DNA from: Xenophilus azovorans DSM 13620
GTDB lineage: Bacteria > Pseudomonadota > Gammaproteobacteria > Burkholderiales > Burkholderiaceae_C
Assembly: GCF_000745855.1 (NCBI RefSeq)
Contig: NZ_JQKD01000006.1
Coordinates: 224,725-288,724, forward strand
Direction: 5' to 3'
DNA length: 64,000 bases
Part shown: positions 27,868 to 36,374 of the stretch, one piece after another
Layout of the letters: each line of letters begins with the position of its first letter
How positions within the stretch are numbered: position 1 is the stretch's first letter
Position numbers and translations under genes: made by a program
Notes under the pieces: model-generated
The model's database searches: none
The model's input: only the letters and a program-made list of their open reading frames with translations
What the model was told of the DNA's origin: nothing

Positions 27868-29103
27868 TTAGAGGTCGGTCGCCGCCAGCGCCGCGATCCC
27901 GGCGGCGGAGCCGAAGGCCAGCGTGAAGCCCAGCGCGCCGTGGCCGGTGTTGAACAGCATGTTGCGCGGCGCGCGGCCTACCCGCCCGACGATGGGCGTG
28001 CCGCGCGGCGTGGCCGGCCGCAGGCCTGCCCAGGGCTGCGGCGCGCCGAAGTCGCGCGCCGCCTGCGGGAAGACCGCCTTCGTCGCCGCGACCAGCGTGT
28101 CGATGCGGTCCTGCGGAATGGACAGGTCCTCGCCCACCAGCTCCGCCATGCCGGCCACGCGCAGGCGGTCGCCCAGGCGGGCGAACACGGTCTTGCGGGC
28201 AGTGTCGGTCACGCTCACGCGCGGCGCGGCGCCGGGTGCCGCATCCACCGGCACGGTGATGCTGTAGCCCTTGAGCGGGTAGACCGGCAGGTAGGCGCCG
28301 AGCTGCCGGCCGAAGCGCACGCTTGCCGTGCCCAGCGCCATCACGAACAGGTCGGCCTGCACCGGCCCGGCGGCGGTCTGCACCGCCTGCACGCGGCCGG
28401 CGCGCAGGTCGAAGGCCTCGGCCGCGTGCCCCAGCACGAAGCGCACGCCGCGCTGCGCCAGCGCCGCGGCCAGCGCCTGGCAGACCTTCAGGCAGTCGGC
28501 CGCGCATTCGCTGGGCGTGTGCACGCCGCCGGCGATCCGGCGGGCGTACTGCGCCAGCGCCGGTTCCAGCCGTACGCACTCCTCGGGCGTCACCACGGCC
28601 TGTTCCGGCGCGCCCAGGCGGCGCTGCAGCGCGATCTGTCCGCCCGCCGCCTCCAGGCCCTCGCGGCTGCGGTAGAGCACCAGCTTGCCGGTGGCGGAGA
28701 AGTCGCAGAAGGGCGCGTCGCCGGGCGCCAGCTCGGCGCGCATGGCCTCGAAGCCCACGCGGCTGACGGCCGCCAGCGAGAGCAGCCGCGCCGTGCCGTC
28801 GGCGGCGGCGCGCGCGTTGCAGGCGGCCAGGAAGGCCAGGCCCCAGCGCCACTGCTGCGGGTCCAGGCGGGGCCGCAGCTTCAGCGGCGAATCGCCGGCC
28901 AGCAGCAGGTGCGGCAGCTGGCGCCAGATGGACGCATCGGCCAGCGGCGCCACGTACGAGTAGCTCAGCTGCGCGCCGTTGCCGCTGCTGGTGCCGGCGC
29001 CCGGCGTGGCCTGGTCGACCACCGTGACCTGGTGGCCCTGGCGTTGCAACTCCCAGGCGCAGGCCAGGCCCACGATGCCGGCGCCGAGCACGCAGATGTG
29101 CAT
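27868..29103 (-). CDS. dadA: D-amino acid dehydrogenase
   Basis: 411-residue FAD-dependent oxidoreductase of the DAO superfamily. The N-terminal Rossmann motif is VLGAGIVGLACAWELQRQGHQVTVVD, followed by GTSSGNGAQLSYSYVAPLAD, a DadA-type pattern, then VYPLKGYSITVPVD, PWAGLRPATPRGTPIVGR and NTGHGALGFTLAFGSAAGI. The enzyme deaminates D-amino acids and donates electrons to the respiratory chain. No alanine racemase gene is adjacent. Monocistronic. Divergent from the amino acid binding protein gene at 29363. Confidence 0.9.
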   Translation of the reverse strand: MHICVLGAGIVGLACAWELQRQGHQVTVVDQATPGAGTSSGNGAQLSYSYVAPLADASIWRQLPHLLLAGDSPLKLRPRLDPQQWRWGLAFLAACNARAAADGTARLLSLAAVSRVGFEAMRAELAPGDAPFCDFSATGKLVLYRSREGLEAAGGQIALQRRLGAPEQAVVTPEECVRLEPALAQYARRIAGGVHTPSECAADCLKVCQALAAALAQRGVRFVLGHAAEAFDLRAGRVQAVQTAAGPVQADLFVMALGTASVRFGRQLGAYLPVYPLKGYSITVPVDAAPGAAPRVSVTDTARKTVFARLGDRLRVAGMAELVGEDLSIPQDRIDTLVAATKAVFPQAARDFGAPQPWAGLRPATPRGTPIVGRVGRAPRNMLFNTGHGALGFTLAFGSAAGIAALAATDL

Positions 29104-29362
29104 GAGACGAGTGAGGAAGAGGATGAGGAGGAAGGGACGGTGCCCGCCGAGGCGTCCACTCTAGGCGCCCGCGCGGCATGTGGACCATGCCGATCGCATG
29201 CCCACCCATGCCGGCAGGTCATGGGGGATACCCTCACCATAAGCTTTGAACATGGGCCGCGGGCAAAAAGGAATGCCACGGTGGGCGGGCTTGCGTCCAC
29301 ACTGGCCGGACCCTTGCTTGCCGGGTGTTTCTTCTTTTACTTCGTTCCCGAGAAAGGTACCC

Positions 29363-30250
29363 ATGAAGCTCTCCGCACTGTCCGCCGCCGTCCTGCTCGC
29401 CACGCTGGCGGCCACGTCCGCGCAGGCCGGCGATACCTTGGCCAAGGCGGCCGAGGCCAACAAGATCACCTTCGCCTACCGCGAGTCCTCCGTGCCCTTC
29501 AGCTACCTGGACGGTCCCGGCAAGCCGATCGGCTTCGCGGTGGACATCTCCAACGCCGTCGCCGAGGCGGTGAAGAAGCAGACCGGCAAGGCCGACCTGA
29601 AGGTCGAGTGGATGCCCGTCACCTCGCAGAACCGCATCCCGCTGCTGAACAACGGCACCGTCGACCTGGAGTGCGGCTCCACCACCAACAACAGCGCCCG
29701 CGGCAAGGACGTGGACTTCGCCATCAACCACTTCTACACGGGCACGCGCCTCCTGGTGAAGAAGAGCTCCGGCATCAAGGACTGGGCCGACCTCAAGGGC
29801 AAGAAGGTGGCCATCACCACCGGCACCACCAACATGCTCGTCGTGCGCAAGTACAACGACGAGAAGAAGCTGGGCATCGACGTCGTCGGCACCAAGGACC
29901 ACGCCGACGCGCTGCTGCTGGTGGAGACCGACCGCGCCGCCGCCTTCCCGATGGACGACATCCTGCTGTACGGCCTGAAGGCCAACGCCAAGGACCCGGC
30001 CAGCCTGGAGGTGGTGGGCGAGGCGCTGCAGGTCGAGCCCTACGCCTGCATGGTCCGCAAGGACGATCCGAAGTTCAAGGCGCTGGTGGACGGCGTGATC
30101 ACCGGCATGATGAAGTCGGGCGAGTTCGAGAAGCTCTACGACAAGTGGTTCATGGGGCCCATTCCCCCGAAGAACCAGGCAGTTGGCCTACCCATGAGCG
30201 ACGAACTGCGCAATAACATCAAGTCGCCGAGCGACAAGCCGGCCACGTGA
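29363..30250 (+). CDS. Amino acid ABC transporter substrate-binding protein (GltI type)
   Basis: 295-residue periplasmic family-3 solute-binding protein. The Sec signal peptide ends ATSAQA-GDTL. The mature protein has NKITFAYRESSVPFSYLDGPGKPIGFAVDI, VDLECGSTTNNSARGKDVDFAINHFYTGTRLLV and KGKKVAITTGTTNMLVVRKYN, as in glutamate/aspartate binding proteins GltI/AatJ. No permease genes follow. The start at 29363 has a Shine-Dalgarno-like GAAAGG upstream. It is divergent from dadA, hinting at a common amino-acid theme. Confidence 0.9.
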   Translation: MKLSALSAAVLLATLAATSAQAGDTLAKAAEANKITFAYRESSVPFSYLDGPGKPIGFAVDISNAVAEAVKKQTGKADLKVEWMPVTSQNRIPLLNNGTVDLECGSTTNNSARGKDVDFAINHFYTGTRLLVKKSSGIKDWADLKGKKVAITTGTTNMLVVRKYNDEKKLGIDVVGTKDHADALLLVETDRAAAFPMDDILLYGLKANAKDPASLEVVGEALQVEPYACMVRKDDPKFKALVDGVITGMMKSGEFEKLYDKWFMGPIPPKNQAVGLPMSDELRNNIKSPSDKPAT

Positions 30251-30261
30251 TCCGGCAGCGG

Positions 30262-30286
30262 CTCCCGCCGGCCGCGCCGGCGGGAG
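30262..30286 (+). repeat. GC-rich stem-loop between the binding protein gene and the next gene
   Basis: A perfect 10-bp stem CTCCCGCCGG / CCGGCGGGAG with loop CCGCG. No T-tract follows, so it is not a classic terminator. The 3' arm contains GGGAG, a possible Shine-Dalgarno for the ATG at 30292, which would be hidden when the stem forms. Confidence 0.6.
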
Positions 30287-30291
30287 TTGCC

Positions 30292-30663
30292 ATGACGAAC
30301 ACACGCATCCTTTCCGTTGTCCGACTGCTGGCGCTGGCCGGTTCCGCCGCGGTGCTCGGCGCCGCCCTGCCGGCGGCCGCCCAGCCCGAGGGCAACGATC
30401 CACCCAGGGCGCAGCGCGCCCACACGCTCAAGCAGCCCGCGCAGGACGGCAAGGTCGTCGGCGGCATGAAGCGCGGCACCGACGCCGCCGGCCGCGGCAT
30501 CGACCGGGCCGAAGACGCCACGCGCCGGGGCATCAACCGCGGTGCCGAGGCGGCCAGCGCCCCCATCCGCCGTGTCGGCGAGGCCTTCGGCCGCAAGCTG
30601 GCGCCCGGCTCCAGCGGGCATGCGACGCCGCCGGCGACCGGGCCGCAGGGCAACGGCCCCTGA
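30292..30663 (+). CDS. Small exported protein of unknown function
   Basis: 123-residue protein. The ATG at 30292 follows a GGGAG Shine-Dalgarno and opens a clear Sec signal peptide with cleavage near PAAAQPEG. An earlier ATG at 30247 would add 15 residues and is less likely. The mature part is basic and repetitive in Arg/Gly/Ala: three near-repeats of the form (R/K)RGTDAAGRGIDRAEDATRRGINRGAEAA suggest an amphipathic helix of about 11-residue periodicity. I recognise no domain. Confidence 0.6.
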   Translation: MTNTRILSVVRLLALAGSAAVLGAALPAAAQPEGNDPPRAQRAHTLKQPAQDGKVVGGMKRGTDAAGRGIDRAEDATRRGINRGAEAASAPIRRVGEAFGRKLAPGSSGHATPPATGPQGNGP

Positions 30664-30700
30664 CGACACTCACATTTCGTCACCCGCCGCCGTGCAGGCG

Positions 30701-30716
30701 TGTGAATTGCTTCACA
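30701..30716. promoter_or_regulatory. CRP-like palindrome
   Basis: TGTGAATTGCTTCACA has the TGTGA-N6-TCACA form bound by CRP/Vfr-like regulators. It lies about 75 bp upstream of the predicted small-RNA hairpins. Confidence 0.4.
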
Positions 30717-30769
30717 GCGGCGGGCCGCCGAACGTGACACAGTTGGCACGTCACACACGTCAGGCACCG

Positions 30770-30860
30770 TGACGCCACGGGCTGTGCGAGCCCGTGGCCT
30801 GTCTCCTCCAGAACCCTCGCGGTTCCTTCCGCCCACCGGTTTCGGTGGGCTTTCTTTTTG
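30770..30860 (+). ncRNA. Putative small RNA with three hairpins and an anti-Shine-Dalgarno linker
   Basis: Three consecutive stem-loops lie in a 0.3-kb gene-free region. They are CCACGGGCT / AGCCCGTGG (30775-30797), GAACC / GGTTC, and the intrinsic terminator GCCCACCG / CGGTGGGC with a T-rich tail. The single-stranded stretch between the first two reads CTGTCTCCTCC, which contains CTCCTCC, complementary to a Shine-Dalgarno. This layout is seen in trans-acting small RNAs of proteobacteria. No promoter is convincing; the 5' end is a guess. Confidence 0.4.
30831..30859 (+). terminator. Intrinsic terminator
   Basis: An 8-bp stem GCCCACCG / CGGTGGGC (30831-30838 and 30843-30850) with loop GTTT, followed by TTTCTTTTT. 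Confidence 0.9.
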
Positions 30861-30961
30861 CCGATGGCGGCCCTGCGTCCGCGACAGGGCTGGCCGGGCT
30901 GCCCGGCTATGCTGGCCGCCCGCCCATCCCCCGAGAAGAAAGAAAGAGGACGCTGCCCGCC

Positions 30962-31357
30962 ATGGACATCCGCAACGACGCCCGCCCCCTGCTGCAGGCC
31001 ATCGGCTTCGAGCGCCTGGTCCACAGCGCGCCGGAAGGTGTCGCCCGCGTGCGCTTCGCGCCCCGGTCCGAGTTCGCCCACACCGAGGGCACCATCGTGC
31101 AGGGCGGATTCGTCACCGCCTGGCTGGACAACGCGATGGCCTTCGCCGTGGCCGCCCGCGACGCGCAGGTGCGGCTCGCTTCGCTGGAGCTGAAGGTCAG
31201 CTTCCTGGAGCGCGTCGGCGTCGCCCCGGTGGAGGCCGAGGCCCGCGTGCTGCGCTGGGGCGGCAGCGTGGTCTTCCTGGAGGCGCAGCTCATGGACGCC
31301 GACGGCGGCGTGCTCGCGCGCGCCTCGTCCACCGGCAAGCTGCTGCGGCCCCGGTGA
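30962..31357 (+). CDS. PaaI-family hotdog thioesterase
   Basis: 131-residue hotdog-fold protein. EGTIVQGGFVTAWLDNAMAFAV is the catalytic helix region of the PaaI/acyl-CoA thioesterase group (Gly-Gly and Asp conserved), followed by SLELKVSFLERVG and the C-terminal strands. It probably hydrolyses an acyl- or phenylacyl-CoA. The ATG at 30962 was chosen because the preceding in-frame sequence runs through the terminator. Convergent with the phasin gene, 36 bp away. Confidence 0.82.
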   Translation: MDIRNDARPLLQAIGFERLVHSAPEGVARVRFAPRSEFAHTEGTIVQGGFVTAWLDNAMAFAVAARDAQVRLASLELKVSFLERVGVAPVEAEARVLRWGGSVVFLEAQLMDADGGVLARASSTGKLLRPR

Positions 31358-31393
31358 AGGCGGCCGGCCCGCGGGGCCGCCTACCTGTGCCCG

Positions 31394-31891
31394 CTACTTC
31401 TTCCTGCCGCTGCCCTGCTGCAGGAGCTGGGTGACCTGTTCCACGTTGTCGCTGACGCGCTTGCGCACGATCTCGAAGGCCTCGGCCTGCGACTTCGCCG
31501 CCACGTCGGCCAGCTCGCGGATGTCGTTGAGCGCCTGCTGGAAGGCGGCCTTGCCCATCTCGTCGAGCTTGGACAGGTTGGTGCTCATGTCCTGGCCCGG
31601 CAGGCCCTTCATCGCCTCCTGCCACTCGGTGACGGAGTTGCGCAGCATCTCCGTCTGGCGCTGCACCACGGTCTGCAGCCCCTGGTAGGAGCGCTTGTTG
31701 GCCTCGACCAGCGCCTCGATGTCCTTGCGGCCGTTCTCCAGCAGCGCGGCCGCGGTGCCCGTGAGGTTCAGGTCCTGCATCCGGTCCGTGATGCCCTTGA
31801 GCGACTGGGTGAACGCCTCCTGCATGTCGGCTGCGGGGTTCGAGCCCGCGCCGCGCTTGTCATCCGCGCCGGTGGTCTTGCGAGTGGCCAT
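31394..31891 (-). CDS. Phasin-family protein
   Basis: 165-residue, almost entirely alpha-helical protein with coiled-coil character. MQEAFTQSLKGITDRMQDLNLTGTAAALLENGRKDIEALVEANKRSYQGLQTVVQRQTEMLRNSVTEW fits the phasin family, which coats polyhydroxyalkanoate granules. Within this, DIEALVEANKRSYQGLQ is the most diagnostic stretch. The N-terminus (MATRKTTGADDKRG) and C-terminus (GSGRKK) are basic. No phaC is in the window, but a wax ester/DGAT gene lies 4.5 kb away. Confidence 0.75.
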   Translation of the reverse strand: MATRKTTGADDKRGAGSNPAADMQEAFTQSLKGITDRMQDLNLTGTAAALLENGRKDIEALVEANKRSYQGLQTVVQRQTEMLRNSVTEWQEAMKGLPGQDMSTNLSKLDEMGKAAFQQALNDIRELADVAAKSQAEAFEIVRKRVSDNVEQVTQLLQQGSGRKK

Positions 31892-31980
31892 GCCAAGTCT
31901 CCTGGTCGTTGGTTGGGTGGATAGATAGCGCCGGTGACGATACCGCGTACAAGGCTTCGCGCCTAGCGCAGGCAGTTTTC

Positions 31981-31992
31981 AGACAACTGTGC
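31981..31992. promoter_or_regulatory. Candidate TetR operator upstream of the regulator gene
   Basis: AGACAACTGTGC ends 12 bp before the TetR ATG. Its core ACAAC-GTGC recurs in the palindrome at 32653-32666 before the next genes. Confidence 0.4.
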
Positions 31993-32004
31993 TAAATTGA
32001 CGGC

Positions 32005-32607
32005 ATGGATGCCCGAACGCAAAAGAGCGAAATGACCCGCGCCGCCATCGTCGGCGCCGCGCTCGATCTCGTCGCCGCCGAGGGCCTGGAGGCGCTGACC
32101 CTTCAGGCCGTGGCCGACCGGCTGGGGCTGTCCAAGAGCGGGGTGTTCTCCCGCGCCGGCTCGCGCGAGGCCCTGCAGAAGGCCGTCATCGACGAATACG
32201 GCCGCCGCTTCGTGGCCGAGGTCTTCGCGCCCGCCATGCAGAAGCCCAAGGGCCTGGCGCGGCTGGAGGACATCGCCCAGCGATGGATCGCGCGCACCCG
32301 TGACGTCGAGACGCACGCCGGGTGCATCTACATGGCCGGCGCCTTCGAGCTGGACGACCGCGACGGGCCGCTGCGCGACCATCTCCACGCCGAGATCATC
32401 CGCTGGCGCGCCGCGCTGCGCCGCACGGTGCAGCAGGCCATCGACACCGGCGAACTGCGGGCGGACACCGATCCGGCCGAGGTCGCCAGCGAGCTGAACG
32501 GCGTCGTCATGACGCTGCTGCACGACGCACGCTTCCTGCGCGACCCGAACGCCGCCGCCCATGCCGCCGCCTCGTGGCGGCGCCTGGTGAAGAGCCACCA
32601 GGCCTGA
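32005..32607 (+). CDS. TetR-family transcriptional regulator
   Basis: 200-residue repressor. The N-terminal helix-turn-helix is AALDLVAAEGLEALTLQAVADRLGLSKSGVFSRAGSREAL. The C-terminal ligand domain contains GCIYMAGAFELDDRDGPLRDHL, a pattern of the TetR C-terminal family often seen with alpha/beta hydrolase partners. It heads a unit with a 42-residue membrane peptide and a hydrolase; a shared operator motif precedes both the regulator and the peptide gene. Confidence 0.9.
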   Translation: MDARTQKSEMTRAAIVGAALDLVAAEGLEALTLQAVADRLGLSKSGVFSRAGSREALQKAVIDEYGRRFVAEVFAPAMQKPKGLARLEDIAQRWIARTRDVETHAGCIYMAGAFELDDRDGPLRDHLHAEIIRWRAALRRTVQQAIDTGELRADTDPAEVASELNGVVMTLLHDARFLRDPNAAAHAAASWRRLVKSHQA

Positions 32608-32652
32608 ATCAGTCCGACGCCACAGCGCCTTCGTCCATCTTCATCTGAATTT

Positions 32653-32666
32653 CGCACAACCGTGCG
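32653..32666. promoter_or_regulatory. Candidate TetR operator before the small membrane gene
   Basis: CGCACAACCGTGCG is a perfect inverted repeat with CGCAC / GTGCG arms. It lies 17 bp before the ATG of the 42-residue ORF and shares ACAAC-GTGC with the site before the regulator. Confidence 0.5.
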
Positions 32667-32682
32667 CTAACTGGAGAATCCC

Positions 32683-32811
32683 ATGATCGCCTTCATGCTC
32701 TGCCTCCTCGTCCTCGGATCCGCCGCGCTCGCGCTGCGGCGTCTCGTCGAAGCGGTGCGCGACACGCTCGCGGCGCTGCCGCGCGACAACCAGGCATGGT
32801 GCTGGTACTGA
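32683..32811 (+). CDS. 42-residue single-pass membrane peptide
   Basis: A short gene: MIAFMLCLLVLGSAALALRRLVEAV... opens with a hydrophobic helix (residues 2-18), followed by an amphipathic basic segment and the C-terminus WCWY. A GGAG Shine-Dalgarno lies 9 bases upstream. It is flanked by the operator palindrome and by the hydrolase gene, which starts 11 bp later, so it is probably co-expressed with it. Function unknown; the aromatic tail is unusual. Confidence 0.6.
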   Translation: MIAFMLCLLVLGSAALALRRLVEAVRDTLAALPRDNQAWCWY

Positions 32812-32821
32812 GGAGCGCGGC

Positions 32822-33730
32822 ATGAACGGCGTCGATGCTTCTTCCTCCAGCCCGGCCTCGGCCTTCTATGCCCAGGCCGGCGCAGTCACGCGGATGGCGC
32901 GCTGGGGCCTCGGCGCCTCGCAGCGGTTCTGGCCGGCGCTGGCGGTGCGCGCCGCCACGCGCCTGTTCTGCACGCCCCTGCCGCCGCGCCGCCTGCAGCG
33001 CCACCAGTGGCCGCAGGCCGGCTGGCGCCGCGTGCACTGGCCCTTCGAGGACGGCAGCCTCGTCGTCTACACCCCCGAAGCAGGCGATGCGCAGGCGCCG
33101 GCCGTGCTGCTGGCGCATGGCTGGGGCGGGCACGCAGGGCAGATGCTGCCGCTGGCGACCCGGCTGGCCGCGGCAGGGATGGCGCCCGTGCTGCTGGACC
33201 TGCCGGCCCACGGCCGCAGTGCCGGCAGCACCAGCAACCTGCCGCAGTTCGGGCGCGCGATCGGCTATGCGGCTGCGCGGCTCGAGGCGGAACGCGATGC
33301 GGCACCGAAGGCGGTGGTGGCCCACTCGCTGGGCGCCAATGCCGCGGCATGGGCGGCGGCGCGGGGCCTGCCGGCGGGGCGCCTGGTCCTGCTGGCGCCA
33401 CCGGCTTCGCCGCGCGACTACACGCGCTACTTCGCGCAGGCCTTCGCCCTGAGCGAACGCACGCGCGCGGGGCTGCAGGACGTCGTGGAAGGACGCGAGG
33501 GGGTGCTGATGTCGCAGTTCGAGCCGCGTGCCGTCGGCCCGCGCATCGCGCAGCCGACGCTGGTAGTGCATGACCGGGACGACCGCGTCAACGCCTTCGC
33601 GGACGGGCTGGCGTTCGCCAGCGCCATCGCCGGTGCACGGATGCACGAGACGCGCGGCCTGGGCCATCGCCGCATGCTGCGCGACGGCCCCGTGCTCGAG
33701 GCGGTGGCGCGCTTCGTCGCGGCCGCCTGA
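32822..33730 (+). CDS. Alpha/beta hydrolase
   Basis: 302-residue alpha/beta-fold enzyme. Strand-turn AVLLAHGWGGHAGQM forms the oxyanion loop, the nucleophile elbow is VVAHSLGANAAAW (G-H-S-L-G-like), the acid lies in VVHDRDDRVNAF and the His in RGLGHRRML. The first 70 residues are extra and basic/hydrophobic. An esterase- or lipase-like activity on an unknown ester is likely. It is preceded by a GAGGAG Shine-Dalgarno and transcribed with the small membrane peptide under probable TetR control. Confidence 0.85.
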   Translation: MNGVDASSSSPASAFYAQAGAVTRMARWGLGASQRFWPALAVRAATRLFCTPLPPRRLQRHQWPQAGWRRVHWPFEDGSLVVYTPEAGDAQAPAVLLAHGWGGHAGQMLPLATRLAAAGMAPVLLDLPAHGRSAGSTSNLPQFGRAIGYAAARLEAERDAAPKAVVAHSLGANAAAWAAARGLPAGRLVLLAPPASPRDYTRYFAQAFALSERTRAGLQDVVEGREGVLMSQFEPRAVGPRIAQPTLVVHDRDDRVNAFADGLAFASAIAGARMHETRGLGHRRMLRDGPVLEAVARFVAAA

Positions 33731-33739
33731 GCGCCGGCG

Positions 33740-34009
33740 TCAGCGGGCCGGCGCGGCCTCGGGCAGCTCGATCTTCACCTCCAGCACCTCCAGGTCGTCC
33801 TGCTTCTCCAGGTTGACCTTGATGTCCTCGGGCTTGATCGACACGTACTTGGAGATCACGGCCACCAGCTCGCGCTGCAGTTCGGGCAGGTAGTTCGGGC
33901 GGCGCGAGCCCAGGCTGCCGCGCTCGTGCGCCAGGATGATCTGCAGCCGCTCCTTGGCGACGCTGGCCGTCTTCTTCTTCTCGCCGAGCAGGAAGGAGAG
34001 AAAGGACAT
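33740..34009 (-). CDS. minE: Cell division topological specificity factor MinE
   Basis: 89-residue protein. The N-terminal membrane-targeting and anti-MinCD segment ([30 protein letters not shown]) and the topological domain ([29 protein letters not shown]) are canonical. It stimulates MinD ATPase and drives pole-to-pole oscillation. Last gene of minCDE, 5 bp after minD. Confidence 0.96.
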   Translation of the reverse strand: MSFLSFLLGEKKKTASVAKERLQIILAHERGSLGSRRPNYLPELQRELVAVISKYVSIKPEDIKVNLEKQDDLEVLEVKIELPEAAPAR

Positions 34010-34014
34010 GGCCC

Positions 34015-34827
34015 TTACCTCCCGAACAGGCGCTTGAAGAAGCCGGGCTTTTCCGCCTCGATGAAGCGCAGCGGCCGGTCTTCGCCGAGGAAGCGCGCCA
34101 CCACGTCGCTGTAGGCCTGCGCCACCTCGGTCTCCTTGTCGTGGATCGCCGGCACGCCCTGGTTGGAGGCCTGCAGCACGGACTCGGACTCGGGGATCAC
34201 GCCGATCAGCTTGATGCGCAGGATGTCCTGGATGTCCTCCAGCGAGAGCATCTGGCCGTCGGCCACCCGGTTGGGGTTGTAGCGGGTGATGAGCAGGTGC
34301 TCCTTGATCGGCTCGGCGCCGTCCTTGGCCCGCTTGGTCTTGGAGCCCAGCATGCCCAGGATGCGGTCGGAGTCGCGCACCGACGAGACCTCGGGGTTGG
34401 TCACGATCAGCGCCTCGTCGGCGAAGTGCATCGCCATCAGCGCGCCGGTCTCGATGCCGGCGGGCGAGTCGCAGACGATGTAGTCGAACTCCATCCCGCG
34501 CAGCTCGTTCAGCACCTTCTCGACGCCTTCCTGCGTCAGCGCTTCCTTGTCGCGCGTCTGCGAGGCGGCCAGCACGAACAGGTTGTCGAGCTGCTTGTCC
34601 TTGATGAGCGCCTGCTTGAGGTTGGCCTCGCCCTGGATCACGTTCACGAAGTCGTACACCACGCGCCGCTCGCAGCCCATGATCAGGTCCAGGTTGCGCA
34701 GGCCGACGTCGAAGTCGATCACGGCCGTCTTCTTGCCCGCCAGCGCCAGGCCCGACGAAAAGCTGGCGCTGGTGGTCGTCTTGCCGACGCCGCCCTTGCC
34801 CGAGGTCACCACCACGATCTTGGTCAT
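34015..34827 (-). CDS. minD: Septum-site-determining ATPase MinD
   Basis: 270-residue deviant Walker A ATPase. P-loop [13 protein letters not shown] (residues 9-21), then [29 protein letters not shown], and the Walker B region [18 protein letters not shown]. The C-terminal amphipathic membrane-targeting sequence is GFFKRLFG. It recruits MinC to the membrane. The start at 34827 gives [17 protein letters not shown]. Confidence 0.97.
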   Translation of the reverse strand: MTKIVVVTSGKGGVGKTTTSASFSSGLALAGKKTAVIDFDVGLRNLDLIMGCERRVVYDFVNVIQGEANLKQALIKDKQLDNLFVLAASQTRDKEALTQEGVEKVLNELRGMEFDYIVCDSPAGIETGALMAMHFADEALIVTNPEVSSVRDSDRILGMLGSKTKRAKDGAEPIKEHLLITRYNPNRVADGQMLSLEDIQDILRIKLIGVIPESESVLQASNQGVPAIHDKETEVAQAYSDVVARFLGEDRPLRFIEAEKPGFFKRLFGR

Positions 34828-34874
34828 TTGCCTGAAGTCCTTGTTGCCTTGTCTGTGTCGGTCGGAAGTGTCGT

Positions 34875-35621
34875 TCAGCCCGCGATGGGTTCCATCAGCA
34901 GCTTGTCGTCGGCCAGCCGGATCTGTGCGGATTTGCCCGCCACCGCCGCCGGAAGCGCCACTTCGGAGGTGCGGTAGATGCCCGCGATCGCCACCAGCTG
35001 CGCCTCCAGGCAGGTGGTGAAGATGCGCGCCTGCGTGTTGCCCCGCGCGCCGGCGATGGCCTTGCCGCGCAGCGGTGCGTACACGTGGATGTGGCCGTCG
35101 GCGATCACCTCGGCGCCGAAGTTCACCACCTCGGTCACGATCACGTCGCCGCCGCGCGCGTACACCTGCTGGCCCGAGCGCAGCGGCCGGTCGATCAGCA
35201 GCGTGCCGCCCTGCGGCACCGGCACCTCGCGCACGATCTGCGGCGCCGGGCTGGGCGCCTCGGCCGGTCGCGCCGGCGGCGCCACCGGCATGGCCGCGAT
35301 CGCCAGGCCCGCCGCGCGCGCGGCCAGCGCCTGCGCCTCGGTGGCGCCGCGCACCGCCACCGGCTGCGTCTGGTGGCGCGACAGGATGCGGCGCAGCGCG
35401 GCGAAGTCGATGGCGGCCTGGGCCTCGTCTTCCGAGAGCTGCGAGAGGTCGATCACCACCGGCTCCTGCTCGAAGAAATCGGGCGAGTCCGCCAGTTGCA
35501 CGTCGAGCGCCGCGGTCAGCACCGCCAGGTCGGCGGTCTTCAGGATCACCGCGATCAGCGGCAGCGTGGCGCTCTTGAACTCGAACACCGCGCGGCTGCG
35601 CGCGGCGGATGCATCGGTCAT
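34875..35621 (-). CDS. minC: Septum-site-determining protein MinC
   Basis: 248-residue FtsZ inhibitor. The N-terminal domain ([15 protein letters not shown] ... [14 protein letters not shown]) antagonises FtsZ. After an Ala/Pro linker (about residues 110-130) comes the beta-helical C-terminal domain that binds Min[48 protein letters not shown]. First gene of the operon; the gap to minD is 47 bp. Confidence 0.96.
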   Translation of the reverse strand: MTDASAARSRAVFEFKSATLPLIAVILKTADLAVLTAALDVQLADSPDFFEQEPVVIDLSQLSEDEAQAAIDFAALRRILSRHQTQPVAVRGATEAQALAARAAGLAIAAMPVAPPARPAEAPSPAPQIVREVPVPQGGTLLIDRPLRSGQQVYARGGDVIVTEVVNFGAEVIADGHIHVYAPLRGKAIAGARGNTQARIFTTCLEAQLVAIAGIYRTSEVALPAAVAGKSAQIRLADDKLLMEPIAG

Positions 35622-35943
35622 CGAAAAGGGGAGGAAGAAGGCTGCAGAAAGCCGCGCAGGACCGCGGCCGCAAAGCGTGCGAGTCTAACGGGCCGGCCCG
35701 CCGCTTCCGCCATGTGCGCCGGTGGCGCAGCGCCAGGCCACAGGTGTTGCACTGCGTTGCAATTCAGGTCGCCAAAGTCGGCACTAGTGGGCAAGCTTGC
35801 ATGTTGCCGTGCACAAGTCGTTGCTATCGTGCGTGTCCTACGCCGAAAGTGTTCATCTCTGGTGCAGACTAGCGCCTGCGCCGTGGCCCGCACCCATGCA
35901 TAGGAGGGCCGCGGCAGCGCGCACATCAGGGAGAAGAACGAGC
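35622..35943. other. Gene-free spacer between minC and a small plus-strand gene
   Basis: Holds the divergent upstream regions. A TTGCA-CTGCG-TTGCA stem motif lies near 35747-35761 and TCCTACG occurs at 35836. The middle is A+T-richer than average and probably includes promoters for both flanking genes, but no clear -35/-10 pair stands out. Confidence 0.4.
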
Positions 35944-36213
35944 ATGAACCCGATCCTGGACCTGCGGCCGGTGCGGCCCGGCGTCTACACCTACAGCCTC
36001 CGCGCCCCCGGCCAGCCAGGCCAGCCCGGTCATCCCTGCCCGGACTTCTTCGCGAGCATCGCCGACTGCCTGCACGATGCCGCCAGCAGCCTGATGTCCT
36101 ATTTCGAGCGGGTCGACGTGCGCCTGGGCGGGCACCCGGCCGGCATCTACGCCGTGCACGCGGTCGCGGCCGACCCGGACACCATCGCCGCCGACCTGCC
36201 GTCGGGCCGCTGA
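35944..36213 (+). CDS. Hypothetical 89-residue protein
   Basis: Small soluble protein that starts MNPILDLRPVRPGVYTYSL, followed by a Gly/Pro/Gln loop and CPDFFASIADCLHDAASSLMSYFERVDVRLGGHPAGIYAVHAV. The ATG has a GGAGAAG Shine-Dalgarno. Earlier in-frame codons are within the low-G+C spacer and have no such signal. I recognise no domain; it may be a lineage-specific protein with one helix plus a beta hairpin. Confidence 0.65.
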   Translation: MNPILDLRPVRPGVYTYSLRAPGQPGQPGHPCPDFFASIADCLHDAASSLMSYFERVDVRLGGHPAGIYAVHAVAADPDTIAADLPSGR

Positions 36214-36374
36214 CCGCTCGGCGCCCCTCCCTTCCGCTCCCGTCCCGTGCAGCAGCCCCCGCGTTTACGCGGAGGTGGCGCCCCGGCCGGCCGCTGTACA
36301 AAGGGCCACGCGGCCCGCGCTGCATCACTGCAGGCGCCGCGGCGCACCCCAGCACGACGAGACGGAGGCACCGC

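Noticed and set aside
30262..30286. Intrinsic terminator after the amino acid binding protein gene
   Set aside because: Strong stem but no T-tract; its 3' arm looks like the ribosome-binding site of the next gene.
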